From JACXVD01 sp020446665 (lineage in GTDB: Bacteria > Pseudomonadota > Alphaproteobacteria > Sphingomonadales > Sphingomonadaceae): DNA of 25,853 bases. The position numbers and the translations under genes were made by a program. The notes under the pieces are model-generated. The model searched no databases and was not told where the DNA came from. It saw only the letters and a list, made by a program, of their open reading frames with translations. The stretch spans positions 1 through 25,853 of the forward strand of contig JAWKXQ010000025.1 of NCBI GenBank assembly GCA_041396905.1, written 5' to 3'. Shown here piece after piece: positions 17,561-24,973 of the stretch. Every line of letters begins with the position of its first letter. Positions within the stretch are counted from its first letter, which is position 1.

Positions 17561-18813
17561 CAACCCTCGGATGCGGGCAAGAAATCCGCTTCATTGCCGC
17601 CCAGAACTGCCAGCAGGAATCCGCCAAACAATGTCTGCAGGCCAATCGTGCCCAGCAGGCCACCCAGCGTCACGGGCAGGATGCTGGGCAGTGCAGCAAA
17701 CCCTTCCTGCCCCCAATAGATGCCAACCCCCGTCAGCGCTGCGGCAGAGGCGGCGACCAGTGCCAGACCGGAAATCACGCAGCCTTCCAGCGACAGCACT
17801 TTGCGGAACCGCAGCAGCCAGGGCTTGGGCAGGCGATAGCCTTCGCGCACGCCGTAGAGATGTGATGCCACGGCCATCAGCCCGGCCATATGGCCAACGG
17901 CGACCATCATTGCGCCAATCACTGTCCAGCTTTCACCAAACGGCCCGGCTGCGCTCCAGCCCATAGCGCTGGCAAAGGCAGAGGCAAGGATCAGCAGCCC
18001 CAGCGAAACTGCCGCAAGGGCAGGTACACCAAACACCCAGGTCGGGCTGAGCATGAACAGATAGCGCAAATGGCGCCAGCCATCGCGCCAGGGGCGCAGA
18101 TGCGGAGCACGTTCGCGCAAATCGGGAGACAGGGTCGCGGGGACCTGCGTCATGTTCATCTTCAGCAACGATGCCTTGATCACCATTTCACTGGCGAATT
18201 CCATTCCGCTGCCGGTCAGTTTCAGCCGCGTAAACGCTTCCTTGCGGATCGCGCGCAACCCGCAATGGGCGTCTTCGATACCAGACCGGAAAAACAGATT
18301 GAGAATGCCCGACAGCGCCGGATTGCCGATATAGCGGTTTTTCCACGGCATGGCGCCGGGGGCAATGCCGCCCAGAAAGCGCGAACCCATGCAGACATCA
18401 TGGCCTTCATCCAGCTTGGCGATCATCGCCACGCCTTCGGTGAAATTATAGCTGCCGTCGCAATCACCCATCAGGATATAGCGACCCCAGGCCCCTTCGC
18501 AGCCACCAATCAGCGCCGCGCCATAGCCGCGCCGATCCACGTCTACCACGCGCGCGCCCAGCGCGGTGGCAAGCTGCTGGCTGCCATCGGTTGAACCGTT
18601 GTCTGCGATCACGATCTCGCCCGTGAACCCATGCTCTTCAGAAAGCTGGTCCAGCGCCAGTCGGGCATTCCTGATGCAATGGGGCAGGCTCTGCAATTCG
18701 TTCAGGCAAGGCATGACGATCGTCACGTCGACGCTATTGACCAGCGGGGTCGCAAAAGCACCGATATCCGGAGCGGGGCCTGCCGGAACAGCGATTTCTT
18801 GCATGAATGACAT
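17560..18813 (-). CDS. GT2 family (DPM1-like) glycosyltransferase with C-terminal membrane domain
   Basis: This 417-residue protein starts with a GT-A glycosyltransferase domain: TIVMPCLNE (about 31-39), IADNGSTDGS (about 69-78) and the metal-binding DCD in MGDCDGSYN (Asp117, Asp119). The region GSRFLGG to NLFFRSGIEDAHCGLRA is typical of dolichol/polyprenyl-phosphate-sugar synthases. From about residue 240 a hydrophobic part with several membrane helices follows. It probably makes a polyprenyl-phosphate-linked sugar on the inner face of the inner membrane. The ATG at 18811-18813 follows AGGGGGT at good spacing; an internal ATG at 18804 is less likely. It is the first gene of a five-gene operon. 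Confidence 0.9.
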   Translation of the reverse strand: MSFMQEIAVPAGPAPDIGAFATPLVNSVDVTIVMPCLNELQSLPHCIRNARLALDQLSEEHGFTGEIVIADNGSTDGSQQLATALGARVVDVDRRGYGAALIGGCEGAWGRYILMGDCDGSYNFTEGVAMIAKLDEGHDVCMGSRFLGGIAPGAMPWKNRYIGNPALSGILNLFFRSGIEDAHCGLRAIRKEAFTRLKLTGSGMEFASEMVIKASLLKMNMTQVPATLSPDLRERAPHLRPWRDGWRHLRYLFMLSPTWVFGVPALAAVSLGLLILASAFASAMGWSAAGPFGESWTVIGAMMVAVGHMAGLMAVASHLYGVREGYRLPKPWLLRFRKVLSLEGCVISGLALVAASAAALTGVGIYWGQEGFAALPSILPVTLGGLLGTIGLQTLFGGFLLAVLGGNEADFLPASEG

Positions 18814-18899
18814 CAACTACCCCCTGGACATGGGAAATGCCCGCAAAGCCTGCTTGCCCGCCATCCGCGGACTTTCAGCCAAAGGAGTAAGTCGAAATC

Positions 18900-18928
18900 A
18901 TTATAAATTTGGTTAACGCGGCGGAAAC
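18900..18928 (-). promoter_or_regulatory. Possible promoter of the glycosylation operon
   Basis: On the minus strand a perfect TATAAT occupies 18905-18900, and a weak -35 (TTTCCG or GTTTCC) lies 16-17 bases upstream at about 18922-18928. It would give a leader of about 80 bases before the GT2 start at 18813. The nupC-type gene is transcribed away on the other strand; I found no convincing promoter for it in the same gap. Confidence 0.4.
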
Positions 18929-19048
18929 CATAATTGACGACGAGCCAGCAAATTGCGGCAGGCAACCAGCGGTTTCCCATGAAAATACATTTGAATCGGC
19001 TGGCCTAATGAGCAACACATGCCTTTCGAATAGCCGAAAGGAAAATGT

Positions 19049-20371
19049 GTGCCGCCTCAGCTGATCTCGCTGGCAGGGATTCTGGTCCTGTTGCTCGTTG
19101 CCTTCCTGCTGTCGAACGCCAAGCGGAACATCCGTTTTCGGGTGGTTGCGGCTGCCTTTGGATTGCAGGCAGGGATCGCCGTGCTGGTGCTGCGCACGCC
19201 ATGGGGTGCCGGAGCGATCCAGGTTCTGGCAGACGGGGTTGCTGCGCTGCTCTCCTATGCCGGGGCCGGGACCCAGTTCCTGTTTGGCAGCAACGAGGCC
19301 AACCCTTTGGCGAACACCTTTGCGATCGGAGCTTTGCCGGTAATCATCTTCTTCGCTTCGCTGGTTTCGATCCTCTACCACCTCGGCATCATGCAGCGCG
19401 TGGTCCGCTGGGTGGGTGGCGCGATTGGCTTGGCAACAGGCATTTCCAAGGTGGAATCGCTGGGCGCGGCGGCCAATATCTTTGTCGGGCAGTCTGAAAG
19501 CCCGCTGGTTGTGCGCCCCTATCTCGCAGCTCTTGCCCCGTCGCGCCTGTTCACGCTGATGAGCGTGGGCATGGCCGGGGTGGCAGGGACCATTCTGGCG
19601 GCCTATGCCGGATTGCTCGGCCCATCCTACCTGCCCATCCTGCTGGCTGCAGCCTTCATGTCGGCGCCGGGCGGGATTCTGATGGCCAAGATCATCATGC
19701 CCGACACAGACGATTCCGGGGGCGACCCAGAAGGCGCAGTGAAGCTGCCGGAAGCCCGGATCAGCTCGGAAGGGCCCGCAGCCCTGACCGAGGGGGGCGA
19801 GAAGCCGCATGAAGTTGAAGCAGCCGAGCATTTCGACGAGAGCGGACGCGCTGCCAATATTATCGAGGCCGCAGCGCAAGGGGCACAGACCGGCCTGAAG
19901 CTGGCCGTGGCTGTCGGGGCCATGGTGCTGACCTTCGTCTCCCTGATTGCACTGGCTAATGGCCTGCTGGGCTCGCTGGGGGACCTGCTTGGTGCACCCG
20001 GGCTGACCTTCCAGAAGATCCTTGGCTGGGTCTTCGCCCCGATCATGTTCCTGATCGGTGTCCCGTGGGAGGAAGCAGGGGCCGCCGGTGGTCTGTTCGG
20101 CACCAAGATCGTGCTGAACGAGTTCGTTGCCTTTATTGACCTAGGCGCGATGGATAATTCGCTGCTGAGCGAACGCGCCCGCGCCATCGTGACCTTTGCG
20201 CTGTGCGGCTTTGCCAATTTCAGCTCAATCGCCATCCAGATGGCGGTAACCGGCGGGCTGGCCCCGAACCAGCGGCCCGTGATCGCGAAGCTTGGCCTGC
20301 GGGCGCTGGCTGCGGGCGCACTGGCCAACCTGATGAGCGCTGCGCTGGCCGGCCTACTCCTGCCCTATTGA
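19049..20371 (+). CDS. Concentrative nucleoside transporter, NupC-type
   Basis: This 440-residue inner-membrane protein matches the CNT family, which imports nucleosides with H+ or Na+. Seen: the substrate-site motif GQSESPLVVRPYL (GQSE at 147-150), FNANP-like SNEANPLANTFAIGALPVIIFFASL, the second half NEFVAFIDL and CGFANFSSIAIQMAVTGGLAP, and multiple membrane helices throughout. The start is a GTG preceded by AAAGGA. An ATG at 19045 in another frame opens only a shadow frame. A hydrophilic, acidic linker of about 50 residues (after AKIIMP) is roughly twice as long as I recall for E. coli NupC. The following TonB receptor and 5'-nucleotidase support a nucleoside role. Confidence 0.92.
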   Translation: MPPQLISLAGILVLLLVAFLLSNAKRNIRFRVVAAAFGLQAGIAVLVLRTPWGAGAIQVLADGVAALLSYAGAGTQFLFGSNEANPLANTFAIGALPVIIFFASLVSILYHLGIMQRVVRWVGGAIGLATGISKVESLGAAANIFVGQSESPLVVRPYLAALAPSRLFTLMSVGMAGVAGTILAAYAGLLGPSYLPILLAAAFMSAPGGILMAKIIMPDTDDSGGDPEGAVKLPEARISSEGPAALTEGGEKPHEVEAAEHFDESGRAANIIEAAAQGAQTGLKLAVAVGAMVLTFVSLIALANGLLGSLGDLLGAPGLTFQKILGWVFAPIMFLIGVPWEEAGAAGGLFGTKIVLNEFVAFIDLGAMDNSLLSERARAIVTFALCGFANFSSIAIQMAVTGGLAPNQRPVIAKLGLRALAAGALANLMSAALAGLLLPY

Positions 20372-20650
20372 ACAGACCTCGTGATTCGAGCCTGATTCGG
20401 GTCAGCCTTTTGCTGCAGCGCAAAATGTTATCGACTGTGACTTTCAGGCAACATTTCTAAGGCACTGATTTACAAGTATTATAAGGCGGAAATCCAGCAG
20501 GGCGACGAGAGCGCCCAGCCTTGTCACACCGTGGTAACAAAAGATACTTCTGCCAGACGCGACCGGCCTCTAGCGGGGCTGGGTCCGTTCACACGGTCAG
20601 CTCAATTTCGATTCCAAAGTCTTTCGCGAAACAACGCAAAGGGACCTCTC
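20372..20650. other. Intergenic region upstream of the TonB receptor
   Basis: This gap of 279 bases holds no gene I can support. Just after the transporter gene are an imperfect 11-base tandem repeat (TGATTCGAGCC / TGATTCGGGTC, 20382-20403) and a short dyad followed by TTTT, too weak to call a terminator. A TATTAT at 20477-20482 is a possible -10 with a poor -35. The better promoter candidate, at 20521-20548, is listed separately. Confidence 0.4.
20521..20548 (+). promoter_or_regulatory. Candidate promoter with overlapping imperfect palindrome
   Basis: TTGTCA (20521-20526), a 16-base spacer and GATACT (20543-20548) form a reasonable sigma-70-like promoter about 100 bases before the receptor ATG. 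A 20-base imperfect palindrome, starting TTGT and ending ACAA with CG at the centre, spans 20521-20540. It covers the -35 and most of the spacer, where a repressor could bind. This is inference from pattern alone. Confidence 0.35.
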
Positions 20651-23161
20651 ATGAAGCTCAAATATCTCCTCGCCGCGAGCTCTGCCAGCCTCGCCGCCGC
20701 AGCGCTGATGCCGTCAGCGGCACATGCCCAGTCCACCGGCTCGGTGGAATTCGAAGAAGGCGAAGTCATCATCGTCTCCGGCGCGCGTTATCGCTCGGTG
20801 GGTGGCGTACTCGTGCCTGACACGCCCAAGGCCAAGCAGGAACTCGACGAAGAGATCATCCGCCGCCAGCGCCCCGGCCAGACGGTCAATGACATCGTCA
20901 ACCTCGTCCCCGGCGTGAGCTTCCAGAACAATGACCCGTGGGGGTCTTCGGGTGGTGGCTTCACCATTCGCGGCTTCGGCGCGGATCGTGTTTCGCAGAC
21001 GCTGGACGGCCTGCCGCTGAACGATTCGGGCAACTATGCGCTTTACACCAACCAGATGGTCGATTCCGAAGTGCTCAGCTCGGTCAACGTCAACATGGGT
21101 TCGACCGACGTTGACAGCCCGACTGCTTCGGCATCGGGTGGCACGATCAACATCCGTACCCGCACGCCCAGTGACGAACTGAAACTGACCGCGACAATCT
21201 CTGCTGGTAACGTGTTCGCAGAAGGCAACAGCGCGAACAGCAATTACATGCGCGGCTTCATCATGGTCGATTCCGGTGATTTCACCGGCATGGGTACCAA
21301 GGCTTTCCTGTCGGCGAGCTACACTCAGTATTCCGTGCCCTACAATCCGTATGGCCAGATCAAGAAGCAGCAATATAACGGCCGTCTGTGGCAAGACATT
21401 GGTGGCAACGGCGATTTCATTTCGGTCGGCTTCCACTACAACCAGAACCGCAACAACTTTGCTGGTTCCGAGCGGCTGAGTGACCTGCTCGGCTATTATG
21501 ACGGCACCTTCACCAAGGCCGAACGCTTCGACGTTTACGAAGGTTCGAGCGGTCAGTTCGCTTATCCCTGTACCATTCCGGCAGGCCAGGTCATTGGTGG
21601 CGGCGGCGTCAACGGTACGTCCGAACGCTATGACGACCGTAACGGCTGTGGCGCACCTTTCTATCGTCGCTACAACCCGTCCAACACCGGCAATATTCGC
21701 GGTTCTTCGCGGTTCACCCTCACTGAAGGGCTGATCCTGACGGTCGATCCGAGCTTCCAGTTCGTCAAGGCGAATGGCGGTGGCCCCGACGATATGCGCG
21801 AAGCATTCTTCCGCTCTGGCGGCGTCAACTACACTGGTGCTTTCAACGGTGGCTACTATTTCGGTCGCGACTTGAATGGCGACGGTGACCTGCTGGACCG
21901 TCTGGCCGGCAATGACCCCAGCAACACCAAGACCCGCCGTTGGGGCCTGGTCTCGAACCTGATCTACAACATCAATGCCGATCACCGCATCCGCTTTGCC
22001 TATACCTGGGATCGCGCACGCCATCGCCAGACCGGCCAGCTCGGCGCCCTCTATCCCAATGGCGAGCCGGTTTCGGTCTTCCCGATCAACGATCCGCTTC
22101 TGGATGTGAACGGGGTCGAAGTGAACAAGCGTGATCGCCTGTCCTATGCCATCCTGCATCAGGTTTCGGGCGAATATCGTGGCAAGTTCGGCCCGCTGAC
22201 TGCGGTGCTGGGCCTGCGCGCTCCGTTCTTCACCCGCAAGCTGAACCAGAATTGCTACACCACGTCGATCAACGGTTTCGTTGACTGCCCTGCACCGGGC
22301 CAGGACCTGACCGCCTATGAAGCGGCCAATCCGAACTACGCCCCGCCGCAGTCGCGCGAATACAAGTATGACAAGCTGCTGCCCAATATCGGCCTGACCT
22401 ATGATTTCACAGGTGGCCTCTCCGCCTTTGCAAGCTTCACGCAAGGTCTGTCGGTTCCGGGCACGGACCCGCTGTATGATTCGCTTTACCTGCCGGACAG
22501 CGACTTTGCCCGTCCGGTTCCGGAAACGACCGACAGCTTTGATGCTGGCCTTCGCTTCCGTCAGGGAACAGTCACGGCGCAGGTTTCTGCTTGGTACACA
22601 CGCTACAATGATCGCCTGGCCAGCGCCTTCGATCCGGATGCAAACAATGGTGACGGTGCCACCGTGTATCGTAACCTTGGCCGCGTAGATAAGTGGGGCC
22701 TTGATGGCTCGGTTGCCTGGCGTCCGACCAGCAACACGCTGCTCTATGTCTTCGGCTCGATCAACAAGTCGGAAATCAAGGAAGACGTGCAGGCTGGTGC
22801 GACCACTTTCCTCGCGACGGCAGGGAAGTCTGAATCCGGTTCGCCGAACTATTCCTTCGGTGCGCGCGGCCAGGTCGAATTTGGCGGCTTGCAGCTGGGC
22901 ACACAGGTCAAGCGGACCGGCAAGCGCTGGGTTGACGATGTCAACACCATCCGCGTTCCGGCTTATACGCTGGTCGATTTCGACGCGCGTTATGACATTG
23001 CCGAATTCCCTACCGGCGGCAATGTTGCGGTCCAGTTGAACATCACCAACCTGTTTGATCAGTACTATATCGGCTTCTTCGGTGGCTCGCTGAGCGGCGA
23101 AAGCTTCGCTCAGATCGGCGCACCGCGGGCTGGCAGCATCTCGCTGATCATCGGCTACTAA
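20651..23161 (+). CDS. TonB-dependent outer-membrane receptor
   Basis: This 836-residue protein has a signal peptide with a likely cleavage after SAAHA (residue 26), a TonB-box-like GEVIIVSGA, a plug domain (TVNDIVNLVPGVSF, GGGFTIRGFGADRVSQTLDG, SASGGTINIRTRTP) and a beta-barrel ending in an aromatic residue (LIIGY). Four cysteines in presumed outer loops (PCTIP, NGCGAP, NQNCYT, VDCPAP) could form two disulfides. The start at 20651 begins the signal peptide; the frame is open 40 codons further upstream, but that part is not signal-like. Such receptors import a specific ligand across the outer membrane using TonB energy. The nucleoside transporter before it and the 5'-nucleotidase after it suggest a nucleotide or nucleoside ligand; the receptor sequence alone does not show this. 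Confidence 0.93.
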   Translation: MKLKYLLAASSASLAAAALMPSAAHAQSTGSVEFEEGEVIIVSGARYRSVGGVLVPDTPKAKQELDEEIIRRQRPGQTVNDIVNLVPGVSFQNNDPWGSSGGGFTIRGFGADRVSQTLDGLPLNDSGNYALYTNQMVDSEVLSSVNVNMGSTDVDSPTASASGGTINIRTRTPSDELKLTATISAGNVFAEGNSANSNYMRGFIMVDSGDFTGMGTKAFLSASYTQYSVPYNPYGQIKKQQYNGRLWQDIGGNGDFISVGFHYNQNRNNFAGSERLSDLLGYYDGTFTKAERFDVYEGSSGQFAYPCTIPAGQVIGGGGVNGTSERYDDRNGCGAPFYRRYNPSNTGNIRGSSRFTLTEGLILTVDPSFQFVKANGGGPDDMREAFFRSGGVNYTGAFNGGYYFGRDLNGDGDLLDRLAGNDPSNTKTRRWGLVSNLIYNINADHRIRFAYTWDRARHRQTGQLGALYPNGEPVSVFPINDPLLDVNGVEVNKRDRLSYAILHQVSGEYRGKFGPLTAVLGLRAPFFTRKLNQNCYTTSINGFVDCPAPGQDLTAYEAANPNYAPPQSREYKYDKLLPNIGLTYDFTGGLSAFASFTQGLSVPGTDPLYDSLYLPDSDFARPVPETTDSFDAGLRFRQGTVTAQVSAWYTRYNDRLASAFDPDANNGDGATVYRNLGRVDKWGLDGSVAWRPTSNTLLYVFGSINKSEIKEDVQAGATTFLATAGKSESGSPNYSFGARGQVEFGGLQLGTQVKRTGKRWVDDVNTIRVPAYTLVDFDARYDIAEFPTGGNVAVQLNITNLFDQYYIGFFGGSLSGESFAQIGAPRAGSISLIIGY

Positions 23162-23198
23162 GCTTCGTCAACCGGGCTTTGGTCCGGAAAAACAGGGG

Positions 23199-23228
23199 AC
23201 GGCGGGGCTTTCGGGCTCCGCCGTTCTT
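23199..23228 (+). terminator. Probable rho-independent terminator after the TonB receptor
   Basis: A 10-base stem with one G-U pair (ACGGCGGGGC, loop TTTCGG, GCTCCGCCGT) begins 38 bases after the receptor stop and is followed by TCTT. The T tract is short, so termination may be partial and allow some read-through into the 5'-nucleotidase gene. Confidence 0.6.
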
Positions 23229-23287
23229 GCGTCAGGGGGGTATCCAGCGCCATCCTGTTACTATTCCAGTGTGCGAGGTCCTTTCCC

Positions 23288-24973
23288 ATGTTGACACGAT
23301 TCACCGCTACTTTGCTCGTCGGCCTTGGCCTTGCCGGTTGCGCAACCCTGCCCGATCCGGCGGTGGAGACGGTGGAAATCCAGATCCTCGCACTCAATGA
23401 TTTTCACGGGAATCTTGAAACTCCGGCCAGCACAACCCGCTATCGCGACGGTGAAGAAGAGCGGCAGGCCCGGCTTGGCGGCGCCGCGCAGTTGGGGGCG
23501 AGCCTTGCCAGCTTGCGGCGGGGCAATTCCATTACCGTTGCAGCGGGTGACCTGATCGGGGCCAGCCCGCTCATTTCATCGCTGTTCCTCGATGAGCCGA
23601 CCATCCGTGTACTATCCGATATCGGGCTCGACCTCGCATCAGTGGGCAATCATGAATTTGATCGCGGCACGGCAGAACTGCGCCGGATGCAGAATGGTGG
23701 TTGCGAGCAACACACTTTGCGCAAACCCTGCGCGGTAGAGCCATTCGCCGGGGCAGGATTTACATATCTGGCAGGCAATGTCGTGGATGCGCAAGGGGCC
23801 ACCTTCTTCCCCGGCAGTGCGCTGCGTGAAATTGGCGGCGCGCGCATTGGCTTTATCGGGTTGACGCTGGAGGGCACCGCCAACCTTGTCTCGGCCCAGG
23901 CGACAGAGGGCTATGACTTCCTCGACGAAGCAGAGACCGCCAACCGCCTGGCGGCGCAGCTGCGGGCGCAAGGCGCGGACACTGTCGTTCTGCTCATCCA
24001 TGAAGGCGCCGATGTCGATCCGCGCTACAACATTGCGGGCTGCCCCGGCCTGTCCGGCGCGATTGTGCCAATTGCCAAGGCACTGGACCCGGCATTCTCG
24101 CTGGTCGTTTCCGGCCATACGCACCAAGCATATGCCTGTTCTGTGCAGACCGATACGGGGGGCGATCTCCTGCTCACCTCTGGCGGTCGCTATGGCGGCT
24201 TCGTGACCGATATCACCATGGTCATCAACCCGGCGACCGACACAGTTCTGAGCGTCAATGGCCGCAATGTTGCAGTGGATGGCAGCGCCGGCAAGGACCC
24301 TCAGGTAGAGACCTATGTCGGCCGCTATGCCGAAGCGTCCGGCCCGGTTGCCAACCGTATTGTCGGCCCGATTGGCACAGCAGCCGGCTTGGGCGAGGAT
24401 TGCGGCGACAGCCCGGCGCAAGATTTCATCGCCGATGCCTATTTCCATGCTGCGAACAGCGCAACTGGTGTGTCTGCGGACCTCGCCTTCGTCAATTCCG
24501 GCGGAGTGCGCGCCCCGCTCGATCCCAATGCTGACAGCCAGCTAACCTTTGGCGAGCTGGCCGCCTTGGCCCCGTTCGGCAACAGCCTGATCGTGCTGGA
24601 AATGAGTGGCGCGGAAATCACGGCACTGCTGGAGGAGCAGTATTGCGGCGAGGGCACTGCCACCATTTGCAACTCCGTGCTCATCCCGTCTGCCGGGGCA
24701 TCCTACCGCACTGATCCCGGCCGTCCGCAGGGGGAGCGCATTTCGGACGTGCTGATCAGCGGGGCACCGCTTGATCCCGCCCGGACCTATCGCGTGGTGA
24801 CCAACAGCTTCCTTGCCGGCGGTGGGGATGGCTTTGCGCAATTCACCAAGGTGCCGCAAATCGCCAATGTCGGCTTCGATATTGACGCGCTGGAATCCTA
24901 CGTCGCCACCGGCACGGTGGTGGTTCCGGCATGTGGCCGGGTCCGCCAGGCAGGGACGGCCATGGCAGACTGA
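23288..24973 (+). CDS. 5'-nucleotidase / UDP-sugar hydrolase family lipoprotein
   Basis: This 561-residue protein has a lipoprotein signal (LAGC, Cys18), so it is probably anchored in the periplasm or outer membrane. The N-terminal metallophosphoesterase domain shows all main metal motifs: LNDFHGN (Asp38, His40), AAGDLIGASP (Asp88), GNHEFDRG (Asn121, His122), LLIHEGAD and SGHTH. The C-terminal 5'-nucleotidase domain has NSGGVRAPL, LTFGELAALAPFGNSL and FLAGGGDGF, which bind the nucleoside. Family members hydrolyse nucleoside monophosphates, and often UDP-sugars or 2',3'-cyclic nucleotides, to nucleosides plus phosphate. That product would feed the NupC-type transporter upstream. Length is normal and the gene intact. 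Confidence 0.92.
   Translation: MLTRFTATLLVGLGLAGCATLPDPAVETVEIQILALNDFHGNLETPASTTRYRDGEEERQARLGGAAQLGASLASLRRGNSITVAAGDLIGASPLISSLFLDEPTIRVLSDIGLDLASVGNHEFDRGTAELRRMQNGGCEQHTLRKPCAVEPFAGAGFTYLAGNVVDAQGATFFPGSALREIGGARIGFIGLTLEGTANLVSAQATEGYDFLDEAETANRLAAQLRAQGADTVVLLIHEGADVDPRYNIAGCPGLSGAIVPIAKALDPAFSLVVSGHTHQAYACSVQTDTGGDLLLTSGGRYGGFVTDITMVINPATDTVLSVNGRNVAVDGSAGKDPQVETYVGRYAEASGPVANRIVGPIGTAAGLGEDCGDSPAQDFIADAYFHAANSATGVSADLAFVNSGGVRAPLDPNADSQLTFGELAALAPFGNSLIVLEMSGAEITALLEEQYCGEGTATICNSVLIPSAGASYRTDPGRPQGERISDVLISGAPLDPARTYRVVTNSFLAGGGDGFAQFTKVPQIANVGFDIDALESYVATGTVVVPACGRVRQAGTAMAD

Noticed and set aside
19045..19497. A reading frame from an ATG at 19045, overlapping the nucleoside transporter start
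   Set aside because: It lies in another frame within the transporter gene and encodes no recognisable protein; the GTG at 19049 gives the family N-terminus.
20382..20413. Repeat and short dyad followed by TTTT after the nucleoside transporter
   Set aside because: The stem is only 4 base pairs, too weak to call a terminator.
20714..22444. A 576-codon open frame on the minus strand
   Set aside because: It is antisense to the TonB receptor, which has a signal peptide, plug and barrel in the sense frame.
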